DNA of 64,000 nt from the NCBI GenBank assembly GCA_019775845.1, contig JADQAV010000060.1:70135-134134 (forward strand), in the 5' to 3' direction. The position numbers and the translations under genes were made by a program. Each line of letters begins with the position of its first letter. Positions within the stretch are counted from its first letter, which is position 1. The DNA comes from Myrmaecium sp. VS I D KN 1 (lineage: Eukaryota; Ascomycota; Dothideomycetes; Valsariales; Valsariaceae). Below are positions 24,981 through 40,969 of the stretch, one piece after another. The notes below the pieces were generated by a model, which worked only from the letters and a program-made list of their open reading frames with translations, was not told where the DNA came from and searched no databases.

Positions 24981-27699
24981 ATCTCCCTCTGTTTCTACCT
25001 TAGTTTAAGAGAACGGTACTGTTATCCGTAATACTACTCCTAATCTTAGAAACCCTAAACCGCTTATATAGAGTATATATCTTTACTAAGCTTAACTTAT
25101 ATAATACGTACTATAGTATCCGGATTAAGGAAGGGGATAAATAAAAGATAGCCTTCTAAACTAAATATAAGTACTTTAAATATATAGTAATACTATTTAG
25201 CCTAACTAATACGCTAGCGACTTTCTAAGCGTATATTAATAAGGCCTTAATAGGCCTAATAAATATTACCTATATAATATATCTAGATAATATCCTAATC
25301 TTCTTAGAAAAAGAAGAGAAGTATATAAATTATATATAATAAGTACTTAAGTACTTATATTAGTACTAGCTATTTACTAAGCTAAGTAAATATAAGTTTT
25401 TTTACTAAAGAGGTTAAGTTTCTAAGGTTTATTATAAGTATTAAGGGCGTAGTAATAGATCCTTATAAAATAAACGTAATTATAGTATAGTAGAAGCCTG
25501 CTTCTTATAAAGATCTATAAGTCTTTCTAGGATTTACTAACTTTTATTACTAATTTATTTATTAATACTCCTACATAGTAGTACTTCTAATAGCTATACT
25601 TAAAGGTAGTAAGAATAGAACTAGTCTAGCCTATTTACCCTAATTAAGGATATATAAGATATATTTAAGAAGTTAGTAACGTACTTTATAACCGTACTTA
25701 TCCTTATCTATTTTAACCTAGAGAAGAAAATTAGGTTAGAAACGGACGCTTTTAAATTTATAATTATAAGGATCCTCTCCTAATAGGATGTTAATAGCTA
25801 GTAGTACCTAGTAGCTTACTAGTTAAGAAAGCTTAGAAATATTAAAGTAAACTATAAAATATATAATTAAAAGCTTCTTATAATTATAGTAACGTTTAAG
25901 TACTAGTATTACTACCTTAATAGTAGCTAGTACTCTATCTAAGTAATTACTAATTATAATAATCTTAAGGGACTTATAACTATTAAATAGCTAAATAGTA
26001 GATAAGTTAAATAAGTAATACTACTTTTAGAATATAACTTTATTATTAAATACTAAGTAGGAAAGCTAAACCCTACTAATAAGTTATTTAAGTATCTAAA
26101 CTACTTTATAAATAATATAATAGAAGTAATAAGTTTACTACTAATACTATAAAATAAACTTAGGTTTATAGGTAAGATAACTATTAAGGCGCTTATAATT
26201 TATACTAAGAATAATATTATAGAGTAGTTCTTATATATAGCTCTAAGTATAGTATTAAGGAGGGCTATTAAGGAGGATAACTCCCTAAAGGAGGAAGCTC
26301 TACTAAGTATTAAGGAACTTATTAAGAAGGCTTAGGAAGAGGAATAACGCTAGAACTAAACTTCTAAGAAATATAAAATACCGGACTAAACTTAGGATAG
26401 TAACGGAGTTTAGTACTATTAATATAAACTATATATATTTAAGGAGCTAGTATTATACGTAGAACTTCTTAAGAAATATTATAATAACCTATAGGCTAGC
26501 TACTTTAAAAATACTAAAACTAAGGAGCTTCTAAGTAGGTACTACTACTAGTCCTTACTTATAAGTAATATTAAGAAGTATATAAATACCTACTAGGAAT
26601 ACTAGTAAGTTAAAAACCCTTACTAGAAACTAGTAAGTAAACTCTAGCTACTACTATTACTATAAGGATTATCGTAGGAAATTATAATAGATTTTATAAC
26701 TAATTTACTACTTAGTAAGTATAATAGTCGCGTCTTTAATATAATTCTTATTATAGTTAACTACTATACTAAAATAGCTTTATACTTCCCGATTATTAAG
26801 AGGGTCTAGGTAGTAAAGCTATTAATAATACTAGAAGAAAGGCTATTTATATAATTTAAAATACTAAAGAATATTATTAGTAATAGGGGGTCTATATTTA
26901 TAAGTAAATATTAGTTATATTTCTACTACCTATATATAATTTACTAGCGCTTTAGTACTGCCTTCTACTTATAAATAGATAGATAGACTAAATAGTAGAA
27001 CTAAATACTAGAATACTACCTTAAGATATACTATAAATAATAGTAGAATAACTAAGTAGATCTCCTATATCTAGTAGAGCTTATATATAATAACGCGGTA
27101 TATAGTACAACTAAAACAACGCTATTTTACGTACTTTATAAATCTAACCTAACTTTATTATAGGACGCTATAGGTAGCGTCTAAGAGATATTAAGAGTTT
27201 AAAAAAGATTTTATATATTAGAGAAGGAGAGGGAGTAGCTAGAAAAGTACTTCTAAAATATATTAAATTTATAAGTAAAGTACTATAATAGGAAGTATAC
27301 GCCTAGGATATTTAAGATTAGTAAGAAAGTATAACTTTTTATTAAAGACTTATACCTCTATTTCCCTAGTAGGAAATTAGTACTACGCTAGATAGGCTCT
27401 TTTAAAATTAAAGATATAGTTAATAAGTAGGCTTATAAGCTAGCCCTACTACTATAATACTAATACTTTTAATTAGTATTTAACGTCTAGAGACTAAAGC
27501 CCTATAAAACTAAATTAAATATATTTAAGGCGTAAGAGCTACCGGGCCTAGAATTAATAAACGAAGATAGTAATTACTACTATAAAGTAGAAGAAATTCT
27601 TAAAACTATAGGTAGGGGACCTAGAAGGAAGTATTATATTAAATAGAAGAGATACCTATATATATATAATTAGTAAGTTAGTAAAGAAGACCTAAAAGA

Positions 27700-29400
27700 A
27701 GTTAAAGAGCTTAAGGACGAATTTAATATATAAATAAGGACTAGTTATAAAATATAAGAAAAATATATAAAGAGTATAAGAATAATATTTATTTATCCTA
27801 GAAGAGAGATATAACTATTATACTAATAATAAGTAATTAGTATATTAGTACTACGTACCTAGCTAATAAGGTAAACCTAGAAAAATAAATTACTAATACT
27901 AAGTAAAAATAGAAAAAGCTCGAAGACTATATAACTACTAGTTAGAAAAGAAAAACTAATTAAGACTAATTTAAAAGAGCTAATCCTATCTTAATCCTAG
28001 TATTAGGAAGTGCTAGAAATACTAATACTAGTACTAAAAAGTATAGAAGTAGGAGTAAGAAACTTCTTACTTTTAATAAAACTCCTAAAGAAAGTATAAT
28101 AAGACGGGGAATAAATAGTAGGGCTATAGATATTATATAAGTTATTAGTACTATAATAGTTAATAAAAAGGAGGCTATATTATAAATAGGTTAGTATATA
28201 GATAAATAATAAGTATAAAGGAGGAGTAACTATACTACGGAGCGCTTTAAGTTATATAAATTCTTAAAGGTAGTAATAGTACGGTTAATATATAGAATTA
28301 ATAAAGTAGGATAATTAATAGTAGAAATAAGCCGCTTATATAGTATAGATATAGCTCTACTTCTCTTCTTTCTCCTTTTAAAAGTAGTAAAGCGCTGCCT
28401 AAAGCTCTTAATAAAATACTTAAAATTATTCTTAGCCTCTTTAGAATTATTAACTATAGCTTCTTAGTATATAAATAGCCTAGCTAGAAAGAAATTATAT
28501 TTAGGAATTAAGTAAAAAGGTACTTAAGTATAGATTAGTAGGAAGAGCGAAGAAGAAGAATAAATAAGAAGTAAGTAAAGTAAAGACTTATAGAGATATA
28601 CTTATATTAAATATAAATATAATATAAGTACTTCTTTATTATAATATTACTATCTATCTAAATATTATATTCGCTATAATTAGCCTAACGCTTAATATAC
28701 TTAAAATAAGTATTAATAGCTAACTACTCTACTATACGCTATAACTAAGCGGTAATTAATATATAAGATAATTATAAAATATTAGTACTATATATAAGGA
28801 AATAAGTATAAGGAATATAGGTATATTATAAGAAGGTTAAATAGTTACTAATAAGGAGTTATAAAGAGATATTCTACTTTATTACCGGGATTAACAGATA
28901 TAGCGCGAGACGAGGATAATATCTTTTAAATAATTATTATATACTAGGAGTAAGGAATAAAAAGCTTATAGAATAATATAGCGGGAGGGTTCTTATAGTT
29001 ATAGTTAATAGCGGGAGATATATAGCGGGGAGAAGTAGAATAATAAGTACTATTATATTTAGAATATTTACTACTTTAGCGGCTTAAGTACGACTTAGTT
29101 ATATTAGATATAATAGTAGATAGCGACGAGCGTTATATAAAGATAATATAAAGAAATAATAACGGACGTAGTAGAAGGAGGTATTATTAACTACTATAAA
29201 AAAGAGAAAGAAGAAAGAGAGAAGTAGTAAAAGTAACACTCTTTTAGGAATAATAAATTATAGTTTATATATATAATATATATAAGCGAAATATAGTAAA
29301 AGCGGAAAGAATAATAGGCTAAAGGCTAGAATAATAGTTAATAATATCTTTACTATTATAATAGGACCTTAAGGCCGTAGAAGCGTCCTTTTTAGGAAAG
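27700..29400. other. Unassigned AT-rich stretch before the right LTR
   Basis: CA/TG-depleted sequence without recognisable protein text on either strand. A pyrimidine-rich island (about 28,330-28,480) on the + strand hints that some of it could read on the minus strand or come from a different source. Confidence 0.35.
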
Positions 29401-29407
29401 AAGATAG

Positions 29408-29622
29408 TTATAAGACTTATAGAGTCTTAAGATATTTAAATCGTCTAGGAGCCTTAGGCGAGACGCTAGGGATATATAGGTAAAATATAAGTAAAGCTTA
29501 GCTTATATAAGTATTTAAGGAGGCAGGGAAAAAGGACTATCTTATTAGGATTAGTCTATATACTACGAATAATACCACCCTATTAATACTTAACTACGCT
29601 AGTTACTACTATTTTCCTAACA
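29408..29622 (+). repeat. Right LTR-like direct repeat
   Basis: Counterpart of the left copy at 19,465-19,672. It ends at 29,622 in CCTAACA, compatible with the usual CA terminus of LTRs, and unique non-RIP sequence starts directly after it. Confidence 0.7.
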
Positions 29623-30353
29623 CCTAGCTAGATAGAATATAAAAATAATTTTCTGCTGGAAAATAGGGACGGTATATACTGTATGTACCTGGGTTAAGAC
29701 GTCGACCACGTTGCGCTTTTTCCCCTTCGATCTGGATCGGTGCTTTATTACCGGATGAGGATTCCTGGGGGAAGAAGGAGGAGAAGGTGAGTGGGGATGG
29801 GAGAGAGAGTGGAAAGGGCAAGTGCGGATGGAGATGAGGTGAGTGCATATATACCACCGCACGTTGCGGACAGCAGCGAGCGTGCGATATGATGCAGAAG
29901 ACGTGCGATCTATAAAGGTAGCAGTATATATAATGGTTTATATATCCCAGAAATACCACGGGTGTGCAAGCAGTTTGTTTTTTGCTGTGGATGCGGTATA
30001 CATGCATATATATAAACATGGAAACGTACAGTATGTTGGTAGACAAGGTATAAGTGGTGTCGTATATTCAAAGCTGACTGGATCGAGCCATTCACTCACT
30101 CACTCACTCACTTACTTGTTGTACAACAGTTTTAGTAGTGGTAGTTGAAAGTACCTATACACATCTAGCGATGAAGCATGTTGTGACCCTAGACCTTCAA
30201 ACACCCCTCCCCACCAGCATCAATACCTTTGACCGCACCATCAACAACCATGCTGACAGTATTCCACTCCCCCCTTCGATCGGCGCATGACTCTCTATCC
30301 TGTACACAGCAGACAGCAGAGAGGCATAATGAATAAACACAACCCCCGGATCT
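29623..30353. other. Intergenic region right of the AT-rich block
   Basis: Normal dinucleotide composition. Contains a CACT-type simple repeat near 30,090-30,112 and A/T-rich stretches but no supported gene; the 3' UTR of the LRR-like gene should lie at the right end. Confidence 0.5.
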
Positions 30354-32159
30354 TCACGTCTCCCCAGCACCAGCACCAGCACCATTACCACCAGTACCAC
30401 CACCCTCCTTCTTCTTCCCCCTCCCCCTGACCGGTCCAGCACTCCACCCAAAATCCACCTGACAAAACCGGCCGGCAGCCTTCTGCCGCAACTCCCGAAT
30501 AACCCTCGCCGCATCCCTCCCATCCTTCTCCCGCACCATCCACGCACGCAGATTCGCCTCATCCACCGCCGGATTTCCCGTCTCCGTCCGGTCCCCCGCC
30601 CGCTCCCGATCGCGCGCGATCTCCGCCGCGCGCCGGTGGCGGAGGTAGTGGAGCAGCTCGACGGCGATGACGCCGGCGGGTCGACGCGTGATGAGGTTGG
30701 AGTCCGTCGGGACCCAGCCCTGCGCGAGCCGGAGATGTTCGATCTGGCGCCAGGCGCCGTTCCAGTCCGGGCCGGGCGGCGGGTCCGTCGTGCCGTCTTC
30801 TTCCTCTCCCCAAACGGCTGGGTGGTCCCTCTCGGCCGCCGCTGCTGCTGCGGACCAGCGGAGGGCGGCGTCGGTGAAGGGGGAGGCGCCCCAGGTGAGC
30901 GCGGCCACCCAGTCGCATCCTTCTAGGTCGAGCCAGCGGAGGCAGTACGTGTTCTTGCTGAGCCGGCGGAGGATGTTGGCCGCCTCGTGCCAGTCGTTGT
31001 CCATGACGGAGTAGAAGTGCCGGCCGCCCAGGCTGACCGCGGGCGTGGATCCGCTGCCGACCATGGACGTGGTCGTCGCGTTCGGCGTCGTCGTCGGCGT
31101 CGGCCAGTAGGCGAGTGAGAGGTGCGTCAGCGTGTTGAACTGCGCCGACATCTCGAGCAGCTTCGGCCAGGACGCGAACGGGCCCGGGTGGGACAGCGAC
31201 AGGCGGGTGAGGTTGGGAAACCGGGAGACGGTCGGCGCGACCGGGATGGCGGCGGCTGGCTCGTTGTCCACTTCCTCCTCCCACGATTCCGCCACGTCCA
31301 TCGGTCCCCGGAGATCGCCGCTGCTGCTGCTGGACAGCGACAACCCCTCCATCGCGCCCTTTAAGCTTTTCGGCCTCCTCATTGTGAAGTATTTGGCAAG
31401 ATGGGCCATGGTCAGGTGTTCGTTGAACAGTCCCGACAGGTCTAGCTGCGTCAACTGATCGGCCCCGGTGCCGTCGGTTATTTCTTGATCCCCAAGGAAC
31501 AACAGCTTCAAATGACTGATCCAGACGCCCGAGTCCGGGCCGTAGACAGACAGAAAGCTCAACAGCAGACCCTTCAGCGGAACCGGGATGGTCGCAAGGT
31601 AATGCTGTTCATACTCCACCAGCTGCTCCCACTCCGTCGCCAACGTCTTCAGCACAAGGCACATAAGACTATGCCGTTCCGGCAACGGGTACGGCGCATC
31701 CTCCAGCCCCGCAAGCGAGCCAAACTCATCCGGTCGCCACCACTGTTCCCCCGCCGCCGCCGCGGCCCTCCCCCGAGCCTCCGGCGGCGCATGCCGACTA
31801 TGCTCCAACCAGCTCTTCGGCGGCGCGGGCCCAGGCGGGCCCCTCCGTCCTCGCACGGGCACCCTCCTGCTCCCCACCGGCGGCGGTGGCGGCGGCGCCG
31901 TCTCGGGCAGATTCAACACCTGCCGCAGCGACGGCGGCACCGTCCGCTGGCTCACGAGCGCGGTGATCTCCTTCGCCTGCTCCGGCGACGATGTTCGGGC
32001 CGCGTCCTCGCGTCGGAGTCGGTTGAGTCGCTCGTTCACGCTGACGGTGGCGTTCGCCCGGGGCGACGACGACGACGAGGAGGCGCTCCCGCTCGCCAGC
32101 GATGGGTGCACGTAGTTGCTCGGCGTGGTTTTGAAGGTGGGCTGGTGTTTCCGGGGCAT
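30354..32159 (-). CDS. Uncharacterised fungal protein with leucine-rich-repeat-like segments
   Basis: Single-exon gene of 601 aa, ATG at 32159. I do not recognise a named family with certainty. Seen in the sequence: a basic, Ser-rich N-terminus (MPRKHQPTFKTTPSNYVHPS); a coil-prone segment near residue 40; a Pro-rich linker (about 88-115); a conserved-looking core with LPETAPPPPP, PKSWLEHS and YPLPERHSLMCLVL; then LRR-like strands such as LTQLDLSGLF, FPNLTRLSLSHPG, LTHLSLAYWP and LRWLDLEGCDW; an Arg-rich stretch near 525-545; and a Gly-rich C-terminal tail. It has no signal peptide and no membrane segment, so a nuclear or cytosolic location is inferred. Very GC-rich coding sequence only 0.7 kb from the AT-rich block, with no sign of RIP in it. 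LRR-type protein interaction is the best guess. Confidence 0.78.
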   Translation of the reverse strand: MPRKHQPTFKTTPSNYVHPSLASGSASSSSSSPRANATVSVNERLNRLRREDAARTSSPEQAKEITALVSQRTVPPSLRQVLNLPETAPPPPPPVGSRRVPVRGRRGPPGPAPPKSWLEHSRHAPPEARGRAAAAAGEQWWRPDEFGSLAGLEDAPYPLPERHSLMCLVLKTLATEWEQLVEYEQHYLATIPVPLKGLLLSFLSVYGPDSGVWISHLKLLFLGDQEITDGTGADQLTQLDLSGLFNEHLTMAHLAKYFTMRRPKSLKGAMEGLSLSSSSSGDLRGPMDVAESWEEEVDNEPAAAIPVAPTVSRFPNLTRLSLSHPGPFASWPKLLEMSAQFNTLTHLSLAYWPTPTTTPNATTTSMVGSGSTPAVSLGGRHFYSVMDNDWHEAANILRRLSKNTYCLRWLDLEGCDWVAALTWGASPFTDAALRWSAAAAAAERDHPAVWGEEEDGTTDPPPGPDWNGAWRQIEHLRLAQGWVPTDSNLITRRPAGVIAVELLHYLRHRRAAEIARDRERAGDRTETGNPAVDEANLRAWMVREKDGRDAARVIRELRQKAAGRFCQVDFGWSAGPVRGRGKKKEGGGTGGNGAGAGAGET

Positions 32160-32995
32160 GGCCTTCCTTCCTTACTTCTTTCTTCCCCTGCTCTGCTCTT
32201 CTCTGCTGCTTGTTCGGCGGATCGGGACACGTATGCGAAGGCTGATCGTGTGTGCGATGGGTTGGGTTGGATTGGTCGTGGTTATGTGGACGTCGTCTGC
32301 TGCGGGCAAGGGCAAGGACCGTCCATCTTCTAGAATTCCGTGAACGTACAGTAAGCGCGACAAGGAAAAGAGAAACAGAGAAGATAAAAAGAAGAAAAAC
32401 GCGGCCGGGGATGTGGGCAGTTCCCTTTTTTTGTTTTCTCTCGCTGTGGGGAGTGAGAGTGCGCGGGGGGCGTTGGTACAGGCGGCTGCAGTGCACTGGT
32501 GCATCACTCATGATGACTCGGAGTCGAGCGGCGATGAGATGACTCGCTTATCGATAAGGGCTGCACGTGGGACGCGGACTTAACGGTCGACATATCCGAG
32601 AGGGCAGTGCGACTGCCAGCCCTATCACGCAAGTAAGGCCACCACATGAATGTATATTTTCATATACACAGAAAGCAAGTCAGCGGAGGGAGGGAAACCC
32701 CTGGAATTCGAAATCGTCTCAAACCTTCAGAAAAAAGGGAAAAAGAGGATTGATTGGCGTAAGAAGGCTCGCTATGGACAAAGAAAGGGCAATAAGGGAA
32801 AAAGATAGATCTTGTATATATAGGAGGAAGTGCAAAGACCAAGTAAACTTTTCAAGACTCCTCTTGAGTATGATACTCCCAGAAATGATATCTATATATA
32901 TGAAAAAAATGAGAGAACCCCGGGGTATCACGCCGAATAAGATGAACAGGAAGAGAAAAAAAACAAGAAAGAAGAAACCAAAGAACCCAAACCGC
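32160..32995. other. Intergenic region between LRR-like and GT31-like genes
   Basis: Promoter side of the LRR-like gene and 3' side of the GT31-like gene, both on the minus strand. A-rich low-complexity sequence lies at 32,940-32,990. No additional gene is supported. Confidence 0.5.
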
Positions 32996-34469
32996 TCAAT
33001 AATCCGGCAAAACCCACTTCTCATTGCGCCTACAGCGGTTCATCCGGTGTCCAAACCGGTCCTCAACCCGATCCATCATCCAACCGGACGCGATCACGCC
33101 CTCCGTCTCCGCATCGACGGCGCGGCCCAGCAGCAGCGTGCTCGAGACCTTGCAGCTGTGGTACGCGTACGAGAACTGGAGGCAATCCGGCTGGGCCTCG
33201 CACGCCCGGCGGCACTTCTCGAAGCTGTCGATCTTCGTCGTCTCCGCGCCCTCGGGCGGGTTCGGGGAGAAGTTGTCCCAGTTGGGCCGACTGGGGGCGA
33301 GTCGCGGGGAGACGTAGCGGTAGTACAGGTCGCTGAAGCGCGGATGGGTTAAGTTCTGGGGTTCTCAGTCAGTAACCGAACGCTCGCGGAAGCTGTTGAT
33401 AGTTGGAACTCACCTCGATCTGCTCCCACTCCCACAACTCCCGGATGTCCTGCGGACTCATGTGATGATAGCTCACGGCATGATGGCACCACAGCCTATG
33501 CAGCCCATTATCACCCTCGAAGTCCAGTTCGGCGGGCGTGCGGCCCTGCAGGTTCGGCCAGGCCCACGTCAAGGGCACACCCGCATCCGCCATCGCCTTG
33601 CCCAACACGCAGTCTCCCGCCCACATCACGTCGTTGAACGCCTCGAGCTCGCTCCGATGCTCCCGCCGATAGTCGACCAGCATCCGCATGGCCGGGTTCG
33701 AGATCACGAAGCCGGAGCCGCCGTAGGCGAAGATGGTGTCGCCGATCTGCATGGCCTCGCCGACGAAGTACGGCTTCGCCGGATCCATCTTGCCCAGCCA
33801 CCGGCCCAAGTTCCCGTACGACATGTACGTGTCCGCCTCCACGAAGACGAACCACTTGGCCTTGGGCCGGTGCGCCAGCGCCCGCTCGACCAGCGGCAGG
33901 AACTTCCACTTGTCCAGCTTCCACGCCGGGTTCCCCGTCATGCCCACCTGCGTGTTCGCCGTCGACGCCCATTTCTCCAGCTCCTCCGGCGCCAGCGCGG
34001 CCCGCCCGTCCTTCAGCAGCCGGTTGTAGATCTGGAAGTCCGGGTTGGTGGCCTTGAGGTCCGGGTTGAGGTCGCGGAACACGTCGTGCACGTGGTGGCC
34101 GTCGATGTCCTCTTCGAAGTCGGAGAAGATGACGTAGTTCGGCACGCAGGCGAGCGTGGTGTTGAAGTGGACGGGTAGTTTCTGAAGCGCTTCGGTGGCG
34201 CCGGTCCTGAGGACGACGAGGACATCGTCCAGCCCGGTCACGCGGTCGCAGCGAGGTTCAACGACGGGGGGTGCGGGTGTAGAGGTGGCAGAAGCGGACG
34301 GTGAGGAGACGGTATCATTTATAGCGGCGCCACCGTTGGTGCTGGCGCTGGTGGACTTCAAAGGGAATGTTCCATGGAATACCCAGAGCTGTTGGAGGAG
34401 GAGAACGATCGATGCGGCAGCTATGATACGAAGAACGACCCGCAGAGGAAAAGGTGATGCCGCAGACAT
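32996..34469 (-). CDS. GT31-like (DUF604) glycosyltransferase with C-terminal PAN-like region
   Basis: Exons 34469-33414 and 33355-32996 (58-nt intron GTGAGT...CCCCAG) give 471 aa. Seen: a signal anchor (residues about 8-28), a Ser/Thr/Ala-rich stem, then a Golgi glycosyltransferase fold of the fringe/DUF604 type with VIFSDFEED, KWKFLPLVERAL, the acidic metal site in KWFVFVEADTYM, and GGSGFVISNPAM. C-terminal motifs include DVMWAGDCVLG and LHRLWCHHAVSYHH. Exon 2 encodes a Cys-rich region (FEKCRRACEAQPDCLQFSY...SCKV) that looks like a PAN/Apple module, a pairing known in fungal members. Donor sugar and acceptor are unknown; a role in Golgi protein or wall glycan modification is inferred. The frame closes cleanly across the junction and ends in WVLPDY. 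Confidence 0.85.
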
Positions 34470-35914
34470 ATTTAGTGAGTGGGTGGCCTTGTGAGCGATG
34501 CCCCGAATGAAATGGGGCCCTTGTCGCCAGACGTCACGAGAGAGAGCGAAGGGGGCCTGAAGGCAAAGAAGGCCGGCAGCGGTAGATACTGGAGGTATAG
34601 TGAAGGTCAGGTAACGTTACTCCGTACCTCAGTCTTCATGAAAGCACTGGGAGTGATAGAAGGAGGGAGGAGGAGGAAGACAAGGTGACGGAAGGTGAGA
34701 TTTCCCACCGCGAGACAGCCTCCATGGATGGATGGCGAACCGCCAGCGGACCTGCATGCCTTTTTTTTCCCCGCTGAACCCGACCCGGGAGACTGACTGC
34801 TCGCAACGCGGGCGTTTGGGAATTTGTGGGGAGGAGATGACGACGTGTGGGTGGGTGGGTGTGTGTCCACCCCCAGCCAACCTCTCCTCCTCCTCTTCTT
34901 CCTCTTGTCTGCCTCTTCCTCTCTGCTGGCGACGACGACAGGACAAACCCACCGCTGGACCGAGTTGCACGAACGTGGACCCAAGCTGGATGATCACAGG
35001 CGGATAGGATAGAGTGAGTTACGTAGGCCGGGCTAGTATGTAGTTACCAGTGGCTGGCTGTCTCCCCAGCGCTAACTAAAATACCTAACAGCCCGCTCGC
35101 AAAAACGGATCGTTCGGCCAATAACGTCAAATACGGACACGATAGGTCCCAAATCAAACAAAACCAAACGGCTGTCAAGCACGCAGCGTTTTGGAAAATG
35201 AAAGTGATCGATGATCCCATCCACCCAATCAAAAGAAATACGAAGCCCACACCTCGCCCACCCCCTTTTTCTTTCCTGCCTGAGCGATGTGCTGCCTGCT
35301 GCTGCTGCTGCGCTGCAGATCTCAGGTTCCCCCCTTCTCCGTATTCTGGGGTGTTAATATGCTGATAGGTTAATGATATGCTGTTTCATCAACCTTACCT
35401 TGTTTCACATCAAAGAGAAGAAGAAAAGTCCCTCGTGTGGCGGAGGAAGTCGCGCGCGCGGCAGCTGGGTCCATGTTCGCGCACGGATCAGTTAGATCTT
35501 CCGCTCGTCGTAATGACCTGACGTCACCGGGTTGAGGGCCCTGCGCGTCCCGGCGGCTTGCTGCTTCGTCGTACAGTTTTCCAGTGCTTCTACTCCTCCA
35601 TCCTGTGTCCGGTCTCAGATATCCAAGACACCCACAATACTACGTGGTGCAACGAATGGCTTCGGCCCATACGCAGAGGCAGATAGAAAGAGGGAGAGAC
35701 AAGCGACGTGAAGCGGCGAGTGTGGCAGTTGTGGAGACGAGGGGACGAATACGAGGAATGAAGAAAAAGGAAAGGCGGAACAGAAGAACATCAGCAAGCC
35801 TCTCTTTCTCCAGGTATCTTCGAAAATACATACTAGTAGTACTCGACATCAAACGAAATGGAGGAGAATAAGAAGACAATAGATGAGAAGCGAGGTAGTA
35901 GCAGCAGCAGTAGC

Positions 35915-35960
<46 letters not shown>

Positions 35961-36138
35961 AAGCAGCGACAACCCACTGAAAACGAAGAAGGGCGAGCAG
36001 GAAAAATAAGAAACGCAAAGATATACAGGTGATATACCCATCAATCCCTCTCGTCTCCATGGATAATCTCCTAATTGTTTTTATGCCATTCCCTCCCCGT
36101 CCCTCCCTTCCCACTTCCTCCCCTCAGCCACCACCACC
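34470..36138. other. Intergenic region between GT31-like gene and SMC3
   Basis: 1.67 kb with no supported gene. It contains CTC-rich sequence near 34,880-34,925, a TGC run near 35,297, a purine-rich stretch about 35,660-35,880 and the AGC microsatellite. Promoter of the GT31-like gene on the left, SMC3 3' UTR on the right. Confidence 0.5.
35894..35959. repeat. (AGC)n microsatellite, interrupted
   Basis: About 22 AGC units with AGT interruptions, roughly 180 bases downstream of the SMC3 stop codon (minus-strand sense), so probably in or near its 3' UTR, where it reads as GCT. Confidence 0.88.

Positions 36139-40969
<4,831 letters not shown>

Larger units (their letters stand above)
12600..29622. 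other. AT-rich, RIP-mutated repeat block (no functional genes)
   Basis: A 17-kb block dominated by TA, with CA and TG dinucleotides almost absent on both strands while CG, CT, CC and GG remain common. This is the expected end state of repeat-induced point mutation, which changes C to T in repeated DNA with a CpA preference. Because ATG contains TG, start codons are nearly absent, and no open frame of 60 codons with a start is present; TAA and TAG are frequent but TGA is rare. Normal composition resumes within about 30 bases of the right end and below about 12,610 on the left. Weak similarity to LINE and Ty3/Gypsy proteins survives in places (separate entries). Confidence 0.93.
19460..29622 (+). 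mobile_element. Decayed Ty3/Gypsy LTR element (outer), broken fossil
   Basis: Flanked by a pair of direct repeats interpreted as LTRs (about 19,465-19,672 and 29,408-29,622). Recognisable parts on the + strand, in order: a gag-like segment around 20,240-20,640; reverse transcriptase around 25,060-25,330 (YSIRIKEGD and YLDNILIF text); an integrase zinc-binding and core region around 26,480-27,200; and a chromodomain-like segment around 27,570-27,680 (VEEILKTIGR). That order fits the chromovirus branch of Ty3/Gypsy. A second element appears to sit between gag and pol. About 1.7 kb between the chromodomain and the right LTR is unassigned. It is thoroughly broken, with many tens of in-frame stops. 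Age cannot be read from LTR divergence because RIP inflates it. Confidence 0.65.

Noticed and set aside
30636-31364. Long + strand frames antisense to the LRR-like gene
   Set aside because: High GC content of the real gene leaves other frames open; the translations are Arg/Gly/Pro-rich and unlike proteins.
33396-34178. 260-codon + strand frame antisense to the GT31-like gene
   Set aside because: His/Val/Arg-rich shadow of the GC-rich minus-strand gene.
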